NCBI RefSeq assembly: GCF_018398425.1
Contig: NZ_JADPMV010000001.1
Coordinates: forward strand, 1,612,001-1,676,000
Length of the DNA stretch: 64,000 nt
Reading direction: 5' to 3'
Source of the DNA: Pseudomonas lalucatii
GTDB lineage: Bacteria; Pseudomonadota; Gammaproteobacteria; Pseudomonadales; Pseudomonadaceae
The position numbers and the translations under genes were made by a program. This document shows positions 62,211 to 64,000 of this stretch, piece by piece (positions within the stretch are counted from its first letter, which is position 1; each line of letters opens with the position of its first letter). A model generated the notes under the pieces. It did no database searches. It saw nothing but the letters and a program-made list of their open reading frames with translations, and was not told where the DNA came from.

Positions 62211-63371
62211 ATGAAAAATGCGATCTCCGCCGTGGACCCCGATGGCCTCCTCGAATACTCGGTGGTCTACACCGACCGCTCCCTCAACCATATGTCGCAG
62301 TCGTTCCAGCGGGTGATGAACGACATCTCCAGTACCTTGAAAGAGGTCTACAACGCCCAGGCCGTGGCGGTCGTACCGGGTAGCGGCACCTTCGGCATGG
62401 AGGCGGTGGCCCGCCAGCTGGCCACCGATCAGGAATGCCTGGTCATCCGCAACGGCTGGTTCAGCTATCGCTGGTCGCAGATCTTCGAGATGGGTGGCAT
62501 ACCTGCGGCGACCACCGTGCTGAAAGCCCGTCCGCTGGCGGCGCAGCGCCAGGCCGCCTTCGCCCCGCCGCCGCTCGAGGAGGTGCTGGCCACCATCCGG
62601 GCGCAGAAGCCCCAGGTGGTCTTCGCCCCCCATGTCGAAACCTCGTCGGGCATGATTCTGCCCGATGCCTACCTGCGCGCCGTGGCCGATGCCGTGCATG
62701 GCGTCGGCGGCCTGTTCGTGCTGGACTGCATCGCGTCGGGCACCTTGTGGATCGACATGCAGGCCTGTGGCATCGATGTGCTGATCAGCGCGCCGCAGAA
62801 AGGCTGGAGCGGCTCGCCCTGCTGCGCGCTGGTGATGCTCAGCCAGCGGGGACTCGAGCGCGTCAACGCCACCCAGAGCAGCAGCTTTGCCTGCGACCTG
62901 AAGAAGTGGCTGCAGATCATGCAGGCCTATGAACAGGGCGGCCACGCCTACCACGCCACCATGCCCAGTGACGCCCTGGCCCGCTTCCGTGACGTGATGA
63001 AGGAAACCCAGGCCTATGGCTTCGAGGCCGTGCGCGCCGAGCAACAGGAACTGGGTGACCGGGTGCGTGCGTTGTTGAGTCGCAGAGGCTTCAAGAGTGT
63101 CGCCGCGCCGGGCTTCGAGGCGCCCGGCGTGGTGGTCTGTTACACCGACGATGGCGATATCAAGAACGGCAAGAAGTTCGCCGCCCAGGGCCTGCAGATC
63201 GCCGCCGGCGTGCCGCTGCAATGCGACGAGCCGAGCGACTTCCAGACCTTCCGCATCGGCCTGTTCGGTCTCGACAAGCTGAACCACGTCGAACGCACCC
63301 TGGCAACCCTCGAGCAGGCCCTCGACGGCGTCCTCGACGCCCGAGCGGCGCTCGCCAGCCCGAATCACTGA
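62211..63371 (+). CDS. class V PLP-dependent aminotransferase
   Basis: 386 aa. PGSGTFGMEAVARQLA (PLP phosphate site), HVETSSGMILPD, LDCIASGTLWIDMQACGIDVLISAPQKGWSG (PLP lysine) place it in the alanine-glyoxylate/serine-pyruvate/AEP aminotransferase group. Substrate unknown. GAGG precedes the ATG. Followed by a GlcG/HbpS-like gene and then glyA in the same orientation, so an amine-nitrogen step in the same pathway is plausible. Confidence 0.85.
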   Translation: MKNAISAVDPDGLLEYSVVYTDRSLNHMSQSFQRVMNDISSTLKEVYNAQAVAVVPGSGTFGMEAVARQLATDQECLVIRNGWFSYRWSQIFEMGGIPAATTVLKARPLAAQRQAAFAPPPLEEVLATIRAQKPQVVFAPHVETSSGMILPDAYLRAVADAVHGVGGLFVLDCIASGTLWIDMQACGIDVLISAPQKGWSGSPCCALVMLSQRGLERVNATQSSSFACDLKKWLQIMQAYEQGGHAYHATMPSDALARFRDVMKETQAYGFEAVRAEQQELGDRVRALLSRRGFKSVAAPGFEAPGVVVCYTDDGDIKNGKKFAAQGLQIAAGVPLQCDEPSDFQTFRIGLFGLDKLNHVERTLATLEQALDGVLDARAALASPNH

Positions 63372-63391
63372 CAAGACTGAGGTCGATAACA

Positions 63392-63820
63392 ATGAAAATG
63401 GTACCCAGACTTACCCTGGCCGACGCCCAGGTCATCATGCAGGCCTGCGTGCGCAAGGCCAGGGAAATCGCCGTCGACATGGACATCGCCATCACCGACG
63501 ACGCCGGCCACCTGCTGCTGTTCCAGCGCATGGACAACGCCCGCATCACCAGCATCGACATCGCCATGGGCAAGTCCTTCACCGCCTCCGCCGCCCGTAA
63601 ATCGACCCGCGCCTATGGCGAGGTGAGCGTACCGGGCAAACCGGCCTTCGGCATCAACACCAGCAACCAGGGCCGCTTCTCCATAGTCGCCGGCGGGCTG
63701 CCGCTGTTTCTCCACGAACAGATCATCGGCGGCATCGGCTGCAGCTCGGGCACCCCCGACCAGGACGAGATCGTCGCCCAGGCCGGTGTCGAGGCCTTCC
63801 AGGCCTATGTCATCAACTGA
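63392..63820 (+). CDS. GlcG/HbpS family heme-binding-like protein
   Basis: 142 aa. LTLADAQVIMQACVRKAREI, VDMDIAITDDAGHLLLFQRMD and FGINTSNQGRFSIVAGGLP match the GlcG/HbpS (DUF336) family. Members are found in glycolate and other catabolic operons, with heme binding shown in HbpS; the catalytic role here is unknown. It lies 20 bases after the aminotransferase stop. Confidence 0.85.
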   Translation: MKMVPRLTLADAQVIMQACVRKAREIAVDMDIAITDDAGHLLLFQRMDNARITSIDIAMGKSFTASAARKSTRAYGEVSVPGKPAFGINTSNQGRFSIVAGGLPLFLHEQIIGGIGCSSGTPDQDEIVAQAGVEAFQAYVIN

Positions 63821-63918
63821 CCGTTAGCAGGCCCCCAGGCGCTGAGCCGTCCACAGCGAGCGGACAGCGCCCCTTCCAGGCGGGCCATGGCCCGCCTTGC
63901 TGCAGGAGATAGCACGCA

Positions 63919-64000
63919 ATGTTCGGCAAACAAGATCAAATCCAAGGCTACGACGACGAACTGCTGGCGGCGATGAACGCCGAAGAAGCGCGTCAGGAGC
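63919..64000 (+). CDS. glyA: serine hydroxymethyltransferase, 5' part
   Basis: Only the first 27 codons are in the window. MFGKQDQIQGYDDELLAAMN followed by AEEARQE matches the N-terminus of GlyA, close to the paralogue that pseudomonads carry next to soxBDAG. AGGAG precedes the ATG. SHMT would use glycine and 5,10-methylene-THF, the expected products of N-methyl-glycine demethylation. Confidence 0.8.
   Translation, partial: MFGKQDQIQGYDDELLAAMNAEEARQE

Noticed and set aside
38767..64000. Genomic island or plasmid origin of the sulfonate block
   Set aside because: No integrase, transposase, tRNA insertion site or composition change is evident; the genes look chromosomal. Horizontal origin remains possible but is not shown here.

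Overview
The window is high-GC chromosomal DNA from a gammaproteobacterium that looks like Pseudomonas sensu lato. The evidence is the gene content: an AlkK-like acyl-CoA ligase, DUF1302/DUF1329 envelope proteins, membrane malate:quinone oxidoreductase, a MalT-like LuxR regulator, YebG under a LexA box, and a SHMT whose N-terminus resembles the sarcosine-linked GlyA of pseudomonads. No integrase, transposase, CRISPR array, rRNA or convincing tRNA is visible. Coding density is high, and most long reading frames antisense to real genes are GC-driven shadows.

Layout. 1-2.1 kb: two tandem OmpA-type lipoproteins (the first cut by the window edge) and a metallo-beta-lactamase-fold hydrolase. 2.2-13 kb: a lipid-related module of a MalT-like regulator, DUF1329, DUF1302, an AlkK-like acyl-CoA ligase and a divergent FATP-like acyl-CoA ligase. 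13-23.5 kb: housekeeping genes (LysE exporter, D-2-hydroxyacid dehydrogenase, RsmC, a Mn-exporter-type UPF0016 protein behind a yybP-ykoY manganese riboswitch, SnoaL-like protein, epimerase, M48 protease, an unusual SRAP protein, DUF2007, CPXCG protein, acyltransferase, YajG lipoprotein and small orphans). 24-38.8 kb: mqo, PilZ, small envelope proteins, a universal stress protein, pyruvate kinase, an enoyl-CoA hydratase/ferredoxin-reductase/GGDEF group, class I fumarase, a histidine kinase/HD-GYP two-component operon with a divergent periplasmic binding protein, and SOS-regulated yebG.

38.8-54.8 kb is the main feature, a C2-sulfonate catabolic region. Taurine is transaminated to sulfoacetaldehyde by Tpa, and alanine is recycled by Ald. 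Isethionate is taken up by an IseU-like transporter and oxidised to sulfoacetaldehyde by an IseJ-like GMC dehydrogenase under an IclR regulator. Both routes meet at Xsc, which releases sulfite and acetyl phosphate; Pta makes acetyl-CoA, and TauE and YeiH are candidate sulfite/sulfur-anion exporters. TauR is the MocR-type regulator. A 12-base sequence is shared by the tpa and ald promoter regions and is a candidate TauR box. A complete thiS-thiG pair sits between the taurine and isethionate parts, next to genes that need thiamine diphosphate.

55.5-64 kb holds a second catabolic block. A taurine-type ABC importer is followed in the same operon by a dimethylglycine/sarcosine-dehydrogenase-family flavoprotein with a folate-binding GcvT half. 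Beyond it lie an XRE-cupin regulator, a class V aminotransferase, a GlcG/HbpS protein and the start of a glyA. The arrangement suggests import and oxidative demethylation of an N-methylated substrate, possibly an N-methylated taurine or glycine; the substrate is not determined by the sequence.
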